DNA of 64,000 nucleotides from Chloroflexi bacterium 13_1_40CM_65_17 (GTDB lineage: Bacteria; Chloroflexota; Dormibacteria; Dormibacterales; Dormibacteraceae): positions 1 to 64,000 of the forward strand of contig MNES01000058.1 of NCBI GenBank assembly GCA_001917815.1. Direction: 5' to 3'. A program made the position numbers and the translations under genes. Below, piece by piece: positions 15,886-23,783 of the stretch. Under the pieces are notes generated by a model, which was given only the letters and a program-made list of their open reading frames with translations, had not been told where the DNA came from and did not search any database. Position 1 is the first letter of the stretch; each line of letters begins with the position of its first letter.

Positions 15886-15922
15886 TTGGACTTATATCGA
15901 CGAAGTTGATAGGTTCACGTCC
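15886..15922 (+). promoter_or_regulatory. promoter of the cysteine-rich peptide-isocitrate lyase operon
   Basis: TTGGAC (15886-15891), an 18-bp spacer, TAGGTT (15910-15915), then 7 nt to the ATG at 15923. The mRNA would be leaderless for the peptide, and the -35 overlaps the palindrome next to the LysR site. Confidence 0.6.
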
Positions 15923-16024
15923 ATGGATAGTCACGATCAATCCAATGACCTCGAGACGGCGGGTGCTACCACGTACGAGTGCGAATGCCCCGAGCCTTGC
16001 AACTGCGATCACGAGAACGAGTAG
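15923..16024 (+). CDS. 33-residue cysteine-rich leaderless peptide upstream of isocitrate lyase
   Basis: A short frame of 33 residues beginning 'MDSHDQSND' and ending with 'YECECPEPCNCDHENE', a CxC-x3-CxC-x-H cluster in an acidic tail. The ATG lies 7 nt after a TAGGTT -10, so ribosomes would load on the very 5' end of the mRNA. The stop is 4 nt before the isocitrate lyase ATG, which favours translational coupling. It may be a metal-binding mini-protein or a regulatory upstream ORF; leaderless cysteine-rich upstream ORFs are known as cysteine-responsive attenuators in mycobacteria. A longer frame from GTG 15830 exists but reads through the LysR site and promoter. Confidence 0.6.
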   Translation: MDSHDQSNDLETAGATTYECECPEPCNCDHENE

Positions 16025-16028
16025 CCAG

Positions 16029-17156
16029 ATGGAGTTGATTTCGACGCCACTCCTGCCGGAGGGCTTCAAGGTGCCGGCGTCGCGCAGCGAGGACCCCAGC
16101 CGCCGGCTGCGCAGGCTGCTCGCGACCAAGCCTTACGTGTTCGGGCCAGGAGTTTACGACCCCTTCGGCGCGGAGCTGGTCATGTATCACGGCTTCGACG
16201 CCGTGTACTTCAGCGGGTACTCGTTCGCCATCGGTCATCTAGGCACGACCGACATGGACATCTACTCATCGGTGGAGATTGCGGACGGCGCCCGACGCAC
16301 CGTCAGCGCCCTGCGCAAGTTCCAGCTCACGATGGCGATGGGCGACCCGGAGAAAGGGGCCGCCCCGGTTCATCTCGAGATCCCGCCCGTCGTGGTCGAC
16401 ATGGATGCGGGCTACGGAAACCTGTTCAACGTCCAGCGCACGATCGACCTCTATGTCAAGGCGGGCGTTGCCGCCGCGCATCTGGAAGACCAGGTCATGC
16501 CCAAGCGCTGCGGTCACATCGCGGGCAAAGCACTGATCTCCGCCGACGAATTCGTCGGCAAGCTCAAGATGATGCGGAACGCGGCCGATGACCTCGGCCA
16601 TCGAGACTTCGTCATCATCGCCCGCACCGACGGCGTTTCCGCGACCGAGGCCCCCGAGAGCAAGCGTGGCATCCAGCTCGCCATCGATCGCGGGCTGCGG
16701 TACCTGGACAGCGGCGTCCCCGACCTGCTCTGGTGCGAGTTTCCCACCGCGGAGCGTGGACCGACGGAGCAGTTCTGCGGCGAGATCCGCAAACGCTTTC
16801 CCGGAGCGCGTTTCGCGTTCAACTACTCCTCGTCGTTCAAGTGGTTCAACGAGAATGACCCGATCACCTGGGATCAGCTGGCGCAGCTCGGCGTCGGTTT
16901 CATCTTCATCACCCTCGCCCTGCAGCACGCAGCCGGGCACGGCATTTCGGTTCTGCTCGACGACCTCAAGCACAAGCAGGAGCAGGGCTACATGGCGCTG
17001 CAGCGAAAGGAGTGGGCGGAGGACGCGGACATTCCGACGCGGAGCCACCACCTGTTCACCGGCGTGCCCTATCACCAGCATGTCGGCCAGGTGTATGGGG
17101 CGACACGTCTGAGCGAAGACCTCGACGAGCACCTCGAGCTCTCGAAGGTAGTCTGA
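16029..17156 (+). CDS. aceA: isocitrate lyase / PEP mutase superfamily enzyme
   Basis: A 375-residue TIM-barrel protein. 'MPKRCGHIAGK' is the isocitrate lyase signature with the catalytic Cys. 'VVVDMDAGYGN' and 'AAHLEDQ' supply magnesium ligands, and 'IARTDGVSATEAPESKRG' is the conserved TDxxxA region. 'NYSSSFKW' matches the NxSPSxNW substrate loop of isocitrate lyases. It should split isocitrate into glyoxylate and succinate for growth on acetate or fatty acids. It is about 50 residues shorter than the common 430-residue enzyme, so 2-methylisocitrate lyase or a related activity cannot be excluded. No malate synthase is in the window. The ATG follows the cysteine-rich peptide by 4 nt. Confidence 0.82.
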   Translation: MELISTPLLPEGFKVPASRSEDPSRRLRRLLATKPYVFGPGVYDPFGAELVMYHGFDAVYFSGYSFAIGHLGTTDMDIYSSVEIADGARRTVSALRKFQLTMAMGDPEKGAAPVHLEIPPVVVDMDAGYGNLFNVQRTIDLYVKAGVAAAHLEDQVMPKRCGHIAGKALISADEFVGKLKMMRNAADDLGHRDFVIIARTDGVSATEAPESKRGIQLAIDRGLRYLDSGVPDLLWCEFPTAERGPTEQFCGEIRKRFPGARFAFNYSSSFKWFNENDPITWDQLAQLGVGFIFITLALQHAAGHGISVLLDDLKHKQEQGYMALQRKEWAEDADIPTRSHHLFTGVPYHQHVGQVYGATRLSEDLDEHLELSKVV

Positions 17157-17212
17157 AAAGCTAGCCCAGGGCGCTCACCCAGTCCCCACTAAGCTTTCAC
17201 CTGAGGGCGGGT

Positions 17213-18907
17213 GTGATCTTCTATCCGTTTCGCTACATCTGGTGGCTTCTGTCGAGCCTGCGCCGAAGAATCGGCAAGGCGCCCGACTACGTGCTCTACG
17301 TGCTCGAAACCGCCCTTCCCACGCTGCCCGACCCGCCCGGGCCGTTCTGGCAGCGATTCGTCTCTACGCCGCGCATGAGCATCAAGGAGCTGGGCGAGCA
17401 ACTCGAGGCCATCGCTCACGATCCGCGAACCAAGGGCGTCGTGCTCCACCTCCGGCCGGTGGCCATGCCGATGGCAAGCCTGCAGGACTTGCGAGAGCTC
17501 GTATCCACGCTGCGCGCGGCGGGCAAGCGCGTGATTGCATGGGCGCCGTTCTACACGACGGGAACCTACTACCTGGCCTGCGCATGCGACGAGATCCTTC
17601 TGATGCCGGCAGGCCTGGTGCGCCCGCTCGGTTTCTCGTCGATGGGAGTCTTCCTCGCCGAAGGCCTGGCGCGCATCGGTGTCAAGGCTGACTTCGTCCA
17701 GGTCTCGCCCTACAAAACCGCGGCCGACCCGCTCACGAGATCAAGGATGTCGCCCGAGATGCGCGAGCAGATCACCTGGCTCCTCGACTCGAATCACAAG
17801 CAGCTCGTGGAGGCGATCGCGGAGAGCCGGCACATCGAGCCCGATGCCGCGGCGAAGCTTGTCGACGGCTCCCCCTACACCGACAGCGACGCGCTCGAGC
17901 AGCGGGTCGTCGATGGGGTGCTCCCGGAGGAGAAGCTCCCGGATCACATCGGCAGTGGCGCCGAACGGGCCAGGATCGCGACCTGGGAGCAGGCTCGCCG
18001 CAGGCTCCCATCCCGGCCCCCGACCACGGGCAGAGGAACGTACGTCGCGATCATGCGGGTGGAGGGCACGATCGTCGACGGGCGCAACGGGCGGCTGCCG
18101 ATCACTCCACCGATCGATCTGCCACTGGTCGGGGAGGACCGCGCCGGCGACCTGAGCGTGGTGCCGCTCGCGCGGCAGGTCGCGACGGACAAGCGCGCTG
18201 CGGCCGCGGTTCTGTTCGTGAACTCACGCGGCGGATCGGCGACGGCCTCGGAGGCGATGCGCCAGGCTATCGAGCTCATCGCCAAACGCAAACCGCTGGT
18301 GATCGCCATGGGCGCGATGGCAGCGTCTGGCGGCTACCTCGTCTCGACGCCCGGCCAGTGGATCGTCGCGCGCCCCGGCACTCTGACGGGTTCGATCGGG
18401 GTTCTGACCGGCAAACTCGTTACCGGCGGCGTGTTCTCGAAGCTGCAGGTAAATCGCGACACCATTGCCTTTGGGAAGCACGTCACGCTGGAAAGTGACG
18501 ACGATCCGTTCACCGATGAGGAACGGACGATCGTCCACCACGAGATCAACCGGATGTACGAGCTGTTCCTCGAAGCCGTCGGGACATCGAGGCGGATGAC
18601 GCGCGACGAAGTGGAGCCGGTGGCCGGTGGGCGCGTCTGGACCGGCAGCCAGGCACTGGAGCGAAAGCTGGTCGACGAGCTTGGCGGCCTCGATGCGGCG
18701 GTCCGGAAGGCGCGCAGCCTTGCCGGGCTCGACGCTTCGGCGCCGGCGCGAGAGGTGAAGGCGCCGCGAAAGCCGGTGCCGCCGCGCGCGGTGCCGACCT
18801 CCGCCGGCTACGCCGGCTACGCCGGCTACGTGCTAGAGGGACTCGGCTTGCTCAGCCGGGCGCCGGCCCTGGCGGTGATGGAGTTCCTGCCAAGCGACAT
18901 TTCCTGA
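17213..18907 (+). CDS. sppA: signal peptide peptidase SppA, long (67K) type
   Basis: A 564-residue protein with two tandem S49/ClpP-like domains (about 60-240 and 285-500). The probable catalytic dyad is Lys168 ('SPYKTAADP') in the first domain and Ser372 ('AASGGYLV') in the second, as in E. coli SppA. The N-terminal 'FYPFRYIWWLLSSL' is a single membrane anchor. It degrades released signal peptides at the membrane. A TAAGCT -10 (17190-17195) and GAGGGCGG lie upstream of the GTG. The Pro- and Ala-rich C-terminus contains three exact GCCGGCTAC repeats at 18803-18829. Confidence 0.88.
   Translation: MIFYPFRYIWWLLSSLRRRIGKAPDYVLYVLETALPTLPDPPGPFWQRFVSTPRMSIKELGEQLEAIAHDPRTKGVVLHLRPVAMPMASLQDLRELVSTLRAAGKRVIAWAPFYTTGTYYLACACDEILLMPAGLVRPLGFSSMGVFLAEGLARIGVKADFVQVSPYKTAADPLTRSRMSPEMREQITWLLDSNHKQLVEAIAESRHIEPDAAAKLVDGSPYTDSDALEQRVVDGVLPEEKLPDHIGSGAERARIATWEQARRRLPSRPPTTGRGTYVAIMRVEGTIVDGRNGRLPITPPIDLPLVGEDRAGDLSVVPLARQVATDKRAAAAVLFVNSRGGSATASEAMRQAIELIAKRKPLVIAMGAMAASGGYLVSTPGQWIVARPGTLTGSIGVLTGKLVTGGVFSKLQVNRDTIAFGKHVTLESDDDPFTDEERTIVHHEINRMYELFLEAVGTSRRMTRDEVEPVAGGRVWTGSQALERKLVDELGGLDAAVRKARSLAGLDASAPAREVKAPRKPVPPRAVPTSAGYAGYAGYVLEGLGLLSRAPALAVMEFLPSDIS
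18803..18829 (+). repeat. 3 x 9-bp tandem repeat inside sppA
   Basis: Three perfect copies of GCCGGCTAC encode (AGY)x3 near the SppA C-terminus, outside the catalytic domains. Slippage would change length in frame. Confidence 0.8.
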
Positions 18908-19011
18908 GCCCCCGCCTCAGATCAGCTCACCTTCGGGTGCGCTGTGCGGGTCGGCAGGCCGATCGGCTCGCCGCGCAGCGCTGCTGGTTATTCTTGGATC
19001 AACGACTGGAT

Positions 19012-21402
19012 TCAGTCCAGGGGTGCGAACTTGTCGGGGTTCCGCTCGCGCATCAGCTCGTAGACCGCTTCGACGACGCTCTCGCGATTCGGCTTGCTGA
19101 AGTAGTCGCCATCCGGCCCGTAGGCCGGCCGGTTGGGCGAAGCCGCCAGCGTTCGCGGCGCGGCATCGAGATGCCACCACCCGTTCTGGCGTTCGAGAAC
19201 CTGCTGCATCATGAACGCCGAAGCGCCGCCCGGCATGTCCTCATCGAGGAAAAGCGCGGCGTGCGTCTTCTCGAGCGAGCGGACGATCGACCTATCGGTG
19301 TCGAACGGGTTGAGAGTCTGAACGTCGATTACCTCGCAGGACACCCCAAGCTCCTCGAGGGCTCGCGCGGCATCGAGCGCGATCGCGCAGCAAGCACCGT
19401 AGGTCACCACGGTCACGTCGGTGCCCGCGCACAGCACCTCTGGAACTCCCAATGGAACCGTGAACTCCCCGACGTTGTCGGGCACCCGTTCCTTGAGCCG
19501 GTAGCCGTTCAACACCTCGATCACCACCCCCGGGTTGTCCCCGCGGAAGAGCGTGTTGTAGAAGCCGGCAGCCTGGGTCATGTTGCGAGGCACGGCGATG
19601 TACATCCCGTGGAGGGCGTTGATCAGCACCGCCATAGGCGACCCTGCATGCCAGATGCCGACCAGCCGATGGCCCTTCGTGCGCATGACGACCGGAGCCT
19701 TCTGGCCTCCGGCGGTTCGCCAGTGGAGACTGGCCAGGTCGTCCGACGCGACCTCGAGCGCGTACAGGAAATAGTCCAGGTACTGGATGTCGCAGATGGG
19801 GCGCAGGCCGCGCATGGCGGCGCCGATGGACTGGCCCAAGATGGTCGCCTCGCGGATGCCGGTATCGGTCAGGCGCAGATCGCCGTATTTAGCCTGCAGC
19901 CCCTCGAAGACGAGGTTCACGTCACCCAACCGTCCGACGTCCTCGCCGATGACGAACAAACGCGGGTCGCGCGCGAAGTTGGCGTCGAAGTTGCGCAGCA
20001 GGACCTGCCGGCCGTCGACGGTCGGCGACTTGTCCGAGTAGACCGCCGGTACGACAGGCACGTTCAGCGGGGATTGATCTGAATTGCTGTAGACGTGAGA
20101 GTTGTAGCGCTCGCTGTTTTCGCGCTTGTATCTCTCGATAAACCGAACCAGCTCGGTGCGCTCGGGGGACGCGGTCCCGCGCAGCGTGCGCAGCGCGAAC
20201 GCTGCCCCGGAGATGATCGCGGACCGCGTGACCTTGTTGGCCTCGTTCAGAGTCGACGCGACCTCGGCCACCTTCGGGGTGTCGATTCGCCGGAGGATGC
20301 TCACCACGCGGTCTCGTTCTTTCCGGATGGGCGCCTGGTACGCCTCCCAGGCAAGGTCGCGCGCCGCCTCCACGGCCTCTTTGTCGGCCGCCTCCCATCC
20401 CTCCAGCTGTGAGTCGCCCGCTATGCCCGACTCGATGATCCAATCGCGCATCCGGGTGATGCAGTCGTATTCGACCTCGAAGCGGAGCCGCTCCTTCGTT
20501 TTGTATCGCTCGTGGCTGCCGCTCGTCGAATGGCCCTGCGGCTGCGTCAGCTCGGTGATGTGAAAGAGCGCCGGTTTGTGCTCGCGACGCACGCGCTCGA
20601 CGCCGTTCGCGTAGGCCTCGACCAGGGCCGAGTAGTCCCAGCCGCGTACGACGTAGATGTCGACTCCCGGGCGATCGTCAGGGATGAATCCACGGAGCAC
20701 ATCGGAAATCGAGGCTTTGGTGGTCTCCGCGCTGATCGGCACCGAGATTCCATATCCGTCATCCCAAACCGACAGCGCGATCGGCACCTGGAGGACGCCG
20801 GCCGCGTTGAACGTCTCCCAGAAGTGGCCTTCGCTGGTCGCCGCGTCGCCGATGGTGCCGAAGGCCACCTCGTCGCCGTTGACCGAGAAGCCGTCCTGGG
20901 CCTTGCGCAGCTGGTGGTTGTTTCGATACAGCTTCGACGCGTATGCGAGGCCGAGCAGCCGTGGCATCCAGCCTGCGACGTTGGAGACGTCCGCGGTCGA
21001 GTTGAGCATCTCCACCGACCGCTTGAAATCGCCCCGGTCGTCCACGAACCTGGTCGCAAAGTGGTTCCCCATCTGGCGGCCGCCCGACGCCGGGTCCGCG
21101 TCGAGATTCGTGTTGCCGTACAGCTGTGAGAAGAACTCGCGGACGTTCGACATGCGCGTCGCCCACATGAAGGTCTGGTCGCGGTAGTAGCCCGCCCGCC
21201 AGTCGCCGGGACGAAAGGCCTTGGCCATCGCCACCTGGGCGACCTCCTTGCCGTCGCCGAAGATCCCGAAGGTGGCGTTTCCGCGCAGCACCTCGGCGCG
21301 CCCGATGATGCTGGCGCGGCGGCTGCTGTAAGCAAGTCGGTAATCGGCGATTACGGTTTCGGCGGCGACTGCGAGCTTGGAGTTGCGAAGCGTTTTGGCC
21401 AT
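19012..21402 (-). CDS. fused alpha-beta E1 component of a branched-chain (2-oxoisovalerate) dehydrogenase
   Basis: A 796-residue fusion. Residues about 30-370 are the E1-alpha (thiamine-diphosphate) domain with 'GDAATSEGHFWETFNAAG' and 'QPQGHSTSGSHERY'. Residues about 450-780 are the E1-beta transketolase-like domain ('FVIGEDVGRLGDVNLVFEGL', 'DIQYLDYFLYALE', 'RTKGHRLVGIWHAGSP', 'LDEDMPGGASAFM'). It decarboxylates 2-oxo acids and passes the acyl group to the lipoyl arm of an E2 that is not encoded nearby. Similar fused E1 proteins occur in Bacteroidota and some other phyla. It lies downstream of a TPR regulator on the same strand, about 20 bp away, near the ilv genes. The ATG has no strong ribosome site. 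Confidence 0.88.
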   Translation of the reverse strand: MAKTLRNSKLAVAAETVIADYRLAYSSRRASIIGRAEVLRGNATFGIFGDGKEVAQVAMAKAFRPGDWRAGYYRDQTFMWATRMSNVREFFSQLYGNTNLDADPASGGRQMGNHFATRFVDDRGDFKRSVEMLNSTADVSNVAGWMPRLLGLAYASKLYRNNHQLRKAQDGFSVNGDEVAFGTIGDAATSEGHFWETFNAAGVLQVPIALSVWDDGYGISVPISAETTKASISDVLRGFIPDDRPGVDIYVVRGWDYSALVEAYANGVERVRREHKPALFHITELTQPQGHSTSGSHERYKTKERLRFEVEYDCITRMRDWIIESGIAGDSQLEGWEAADKEAVEAARDLAWEAYQAPIRKERDRVVSILRRIDTPKVAEVASTLNEANKVTRSAIISGAAFALRTLRGTASPERTELVRFIERYKRENSERYNSHVYSNSDQSPLNVPVVPAVYSDKSPTVDGRQVLLRNFDANFARDPRLFVIGEDVGRLGDVNLVFEGLQAKYGDLRLTDTGIREATILGQSIGAAMRGLRPICDIQYLDYFLYALEVASDDLASLHWRTAGGQKAPVVMRTKGHRLVGIWHAGSPMAVLINALHGMYIAVPRNMTQAAGFYNTLFRGDNPGVVIEVLNGYRLKERVPDNVGEFTVPLGVPEVLCAGTDVTVVTYGACCAIALDAARALEELGVSCEVIDVQTLNPFDTDRSIVRSLEKTHAALFLDEDMPGGASAFMMQQVLERQNGWWHLDAAPRTLAASPNRPAYGPDGDYFSKPNRESVVEAVYELMRERNPDKFAPLD

Positions 21403-21426
21403 CTTGAAGGGCTGAAACTTACGTTA

Positions 21427-22821
21427 TCAGGCTGAGCCGACGCGTTCCTCCGCCTTTTGGCTCTTGTCGCGGAGCAGGCCCGGCCGGCTGGCCGACAGCG
21501 CCTTCTTCATGTGCACGTACGCCTTCTGGAGGTCGCCGCGCCGCTCGAGGACCTCGGCATAAACGCCATGGCACCGCAGCAGCCGCTCGCCGCCCCCGTG
21601 GTTCGCCAGGCCGTGGAGCGCCAGCTCGAACTCGCGGTCGACGGTTTCGTCGTCGCCGCGCTGCTCGGCGACCCTGCCAAGCCACATGTGGGCCTCGGCC
21701 ATCGTGGCGCCTTCCTGCATGCGCTCGGCAAGCTGCAGCCCCTGCTCGGCCAGGGCTGCCGCAGCGTCGAGGTTGCCCTCTTGAAGGCTGAGCTCGCTCA
21801 GGCTGAGGATGATGGCGGCGCGCCCGTACTCGAGCTCGGTTTCCTCGGTCAGCTCGAGCGCCCGATCCATGTGCTTGCGGGCTTCGGCGTTGTCGCCTTT
21901 GGCCATCATTAGAAGACCCAGGCTGTTCTGGATGCGCGCCAGCGAGACGCGGTCTCGCAGCACCTCGAGCAAGGCGAGCGACCGGGTCGCATATCGGGTC
22001 GCAGCGTCGGTTTGCCCGGTCTCCTGATACGCGATGGAGAGGCCGTGATACATCAGTGCCAGGCGCCGCAGATCATGCAGCGATCCGGCGGCCTCGATCG
22101 CCTCTCTGTAGAGGATCATCGCCTTTTCCCAATCGCTGTCCGCAAGGTGGGCGGTCGCCAGGATTCCAAGCAATCGGGCCTCCGTCGTCTCAGGCACCGG
22201 CTTCAGGCTCCGGCAGAGCGCCAGCGCGCGCTCGGCGAGAGCCACGGCGCCGGGCTGCTGAGTCATGTACGCCAACGACGCCTGCGACCCCAAACACTCC
22301 GCGAGCATCAGCAGGTCTCCGACCGATTCGAAGTGAGCGCATGCCTGGCGGAGCAGCTCGCCCGCCGGCTCAGGCTTGCCGAGCTGCAGATACGCGCGTG
22401 CGATGTGGTAGCGGATCGGGCCAAGGCGGTAAGCGGACGACCCCAGACCGAGCAGCTTGTCGCCCAGCTCGATCGCGTCCGAGTAAAGCCCGTGCGCGAG
22501 CAGCGTCTCGAGCTCGACCAGCCCGTCCCGCGTCTCATTGCTGACGCCGCTCGGGTCCGCGAGGAAGAACTCCACCGGCTTGCCGGTCCGCTGGGCGATG
22601 TGCTCGAGCGTCGGCAGCGAAGGCCGCGTGCGCCCGGTTTCGATCAGGAAGATCGCCGGGGCGGTAACTTGCCCCTTGCCCACCTGGGCCAGGCTCAGGC
22701 CGGCTTCGCGGCGCGCTTGTTTGACCGCGCCCGCCCTCAGATTGACCCCAGGCAGCCGCCGCCGCTCCGACTTCTGCGGGGGCGCGCTCTCCGCCAAAGA
22801 TGCGCCCCGCCGCCGACCCAC
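21427..22821 (-). CDS. XRE-type regulator with TPR repeats
   Basis: A 464-residue protein. Residues about 30-90 form a Cro/C1-type helix-turn-helix ('VKQARREAGLSLAQVGKGQVTAPAIFLIETGRTRPSL'), and the rest is a superhelix of about eight to nine TPR units. Such TPR regulators (RRNPP-like and others) usually sense a peptide or partner protein. The GTG at 22821 follows a TAAGCT -10 by 8 nt, and an inverted repeat overlaps this promoter, suggesting autoregulation. The gene sits between pheA and the fused E1 gene and may control the latter. 'LSLAQVGKGQVTAPAIFLIE' departs from the most common HTH consensus at several positions. Confidence 0.8.
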   Translation of the reverse strand: MGRRRGASLAESAPPQKSERRRLPGVNLRAGAVKQARREAGLSLAQVGKGQVTAPAIFLIETGRTRPSLPTLEHIAQRTGKPVEFFLADPSGVSNETRDGLVELETLLAHGLYSDAIELGDKLLGLGSSAYRLGPIRYHIARAYLQLGKPEPAGELLRQACAHFESVGDLLMLAECLGSQASLAYMTQQPGAVALAERALALCRSLKPVPETTEARLLGILATAHLADSDWEKAMILYREAIEAAGSLHDLRRLALMYHGLSIAYQETGQTDAATRYATRSLALLEVLRDRVSLARIQNSLGLLMMAKGDNAEARKHMDRALELTEETELEYGRAAIILSLSELSLQEGNLDAAAALAEQGLQLAERMQEGATMAEAHMWLGRVAEQRGDDETVDREFELALHGLANHGGGERLLRCHGVYAEVLERRGDLQKAYVHMKKALSASRPGLLRDKSQKAEERVGSA

Positions 22822-22829
22822 GAACGGAG

Positions 22830-22858
22830 AGCTTAGACCAATTTAGTTGGGGGGTCTA
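22830..22858. promoter_or_regulatory. promoter and inverted-repeat operator of the TPR regulator
   Basis: TAGACC (22834-22839) and GGTCTA (22853-22858) enclose CCAA-N5-TTGG (22838-22850). On the minus strand TAAGCT (22835-22830) is the -10, 8 nt before GTG 22821. A repressor bound here would block the promoter. Confidence 0.45.
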
Positions 22859-22896
22859 CAGGATGAAACAGACGTTACGGGCCGTGTATGTCCCGG

Positions 22897-23715
22897 TCAG
22901 GCGGACGGGTAAGTCCCAAACAGCTTGATCTCCGCCGACGCCTCCTCGAGGTCTTTCAGCGCCGCCTCCGCCGCCGCGGGAGCACCCGCTTCCCCGTTGA
23001 TCGAGAAGTCGAGGTAGAACCGGTATTCGAAGGGGCGTCCCAGCATCGGCCTGCTGTCGAGCCGCGTCAGGTTGACGTTGCGCCGCGCGAAGCAGTCGAG
23101 GGCGTGGGCGAGGCTGCCAGGCCGGTGCGCCGCGACAAACGCCAGCGAGCACTTCGAAACTGGATTGCTCTCTGCCGGCCGGGTCGGGCTCCCACGCTCC
23201 ACGACCACGAATCGCGTGCGATTCTCCGAATCGTCCTGGATCGACTCCGCCAGGACGTACAGGCCGTAGCGCTTCGCCGCCGCCCGGCTCGCGATCGCCG
23301 CCGTCCCTGGCTGACGCTGCTCCGCAACCGCTCGCGCCGCGCCGGCCGTGTCATGAAACGCCACCGATTTGATCTGGCGTGAATGCAGGTAGCGGCTGCA
23401 TTGGGCCAGGGCTTGTGGGTGCGAGAGCGCTCTCTCCACAGGACCGGGCCAGCCCAGAAGACAGTGCTGCACAGGCAGCACGTGTTCCCGCACCACCCGC
23501 ATCCCCGGGAGCTCCCAGAGGAGGTCCGACACCTCCTGCACCACGCCCGCGCTGCTGTTCTCCACTGGCAGGACGGCGCAGTCCACCGCGCCCACCGCCA
23601 GTGCCTCGAAAGTCAAGCGAAAAGTCGCATAGCCGACGGCATCAGCGGCCGGGAACAGCGCCGATACCGCCTCGTCCGAGTAGGCGCCCGGCTCTCCCTG
23701 GTAGGCGATCTTCAC
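22897..23715 (-). CDS. pheA: prephenate dehydratase
   Basis: A 272-residue monofunctional enzyme. The catalytic domain (1-185) begins 'KIAYQGEPGAYSDEA' and contains 'LPVENSSAGVV', 'HPQALAQCSRYL' and the catalytic 'ENRTRFVVV' (TRF motif). The ACT domain (about 195-270) has 'AAHRPGSLAHAL' and 'LTRLDSRPM', the phenylalanine-binding GALV and ESRP regions, so feedback inhibition is expected. It converts prephenate to phenylpyruvate. GTG 23715 is the only start that fits the family. It touches the edge of hairpin repeat copy C, which separates it from leuA. It is last in the ilvB-ilvN-ilvC-leuA run. Confidence 0.93.
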   Translation of the reverse strand: MKIAYQGEPGAYSDEAVSALFPAADAVGYATFRLTFEALAVGAVDCAVLPVENSSAGVVQEVSDLLWELPGMRVVREHVLPVQHCLLGWPGPVERALSHPQALAQCSRYLHSRQIKSVAFHDTAGAARAVAEQRQPGTAAIASRAAAKRYGLYVLAESIQDDSENRTRFVVVERGSPTRPAESNPVSKCSLAFVAAHRPGSLAHALDCFARRNVNLTRLDSRPMLGRPFEYRFYLDFSINGEAGAPAAAEAALKDLEEASAEIKLFGTYPSA

Positions 23716-23770
23716 CCTCCCCACCTCGTGGGGAGGTCGGCTCGCGCGCAGCGCCAGCCGGGTGGGGGGA
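23716..23770. repeat. double-hairpin repeat copy C, abutting the pheA start codon
   Basis: CCTCCCCA/TGGGGAGG (23716-23723, 23729-23736), TCGGC, GCGC-rich core, then CGGGTGGGGGGAG. It fills the leuA-pheA gap. Read in the pheA direction it ends in GGGGAGG directly before GTG. Confidence 0.75.
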
Positions 23771-23783
23771 GTCGAGTTTCCAA

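Noticed and set aside
15830-15922. Longer form of the cysteine-rich peptide starting at GTG 15830
   Set aside because: It would run through the LysR dyad and the promoter elements. The ATG at 15923 fits the leaderless spacing.
18908-19011. Possible small gene or terminator between sppA and the fused E1 gene
   Set aside because: I see no stable hairpin with T-run and no frame with a start signal in this stretch.
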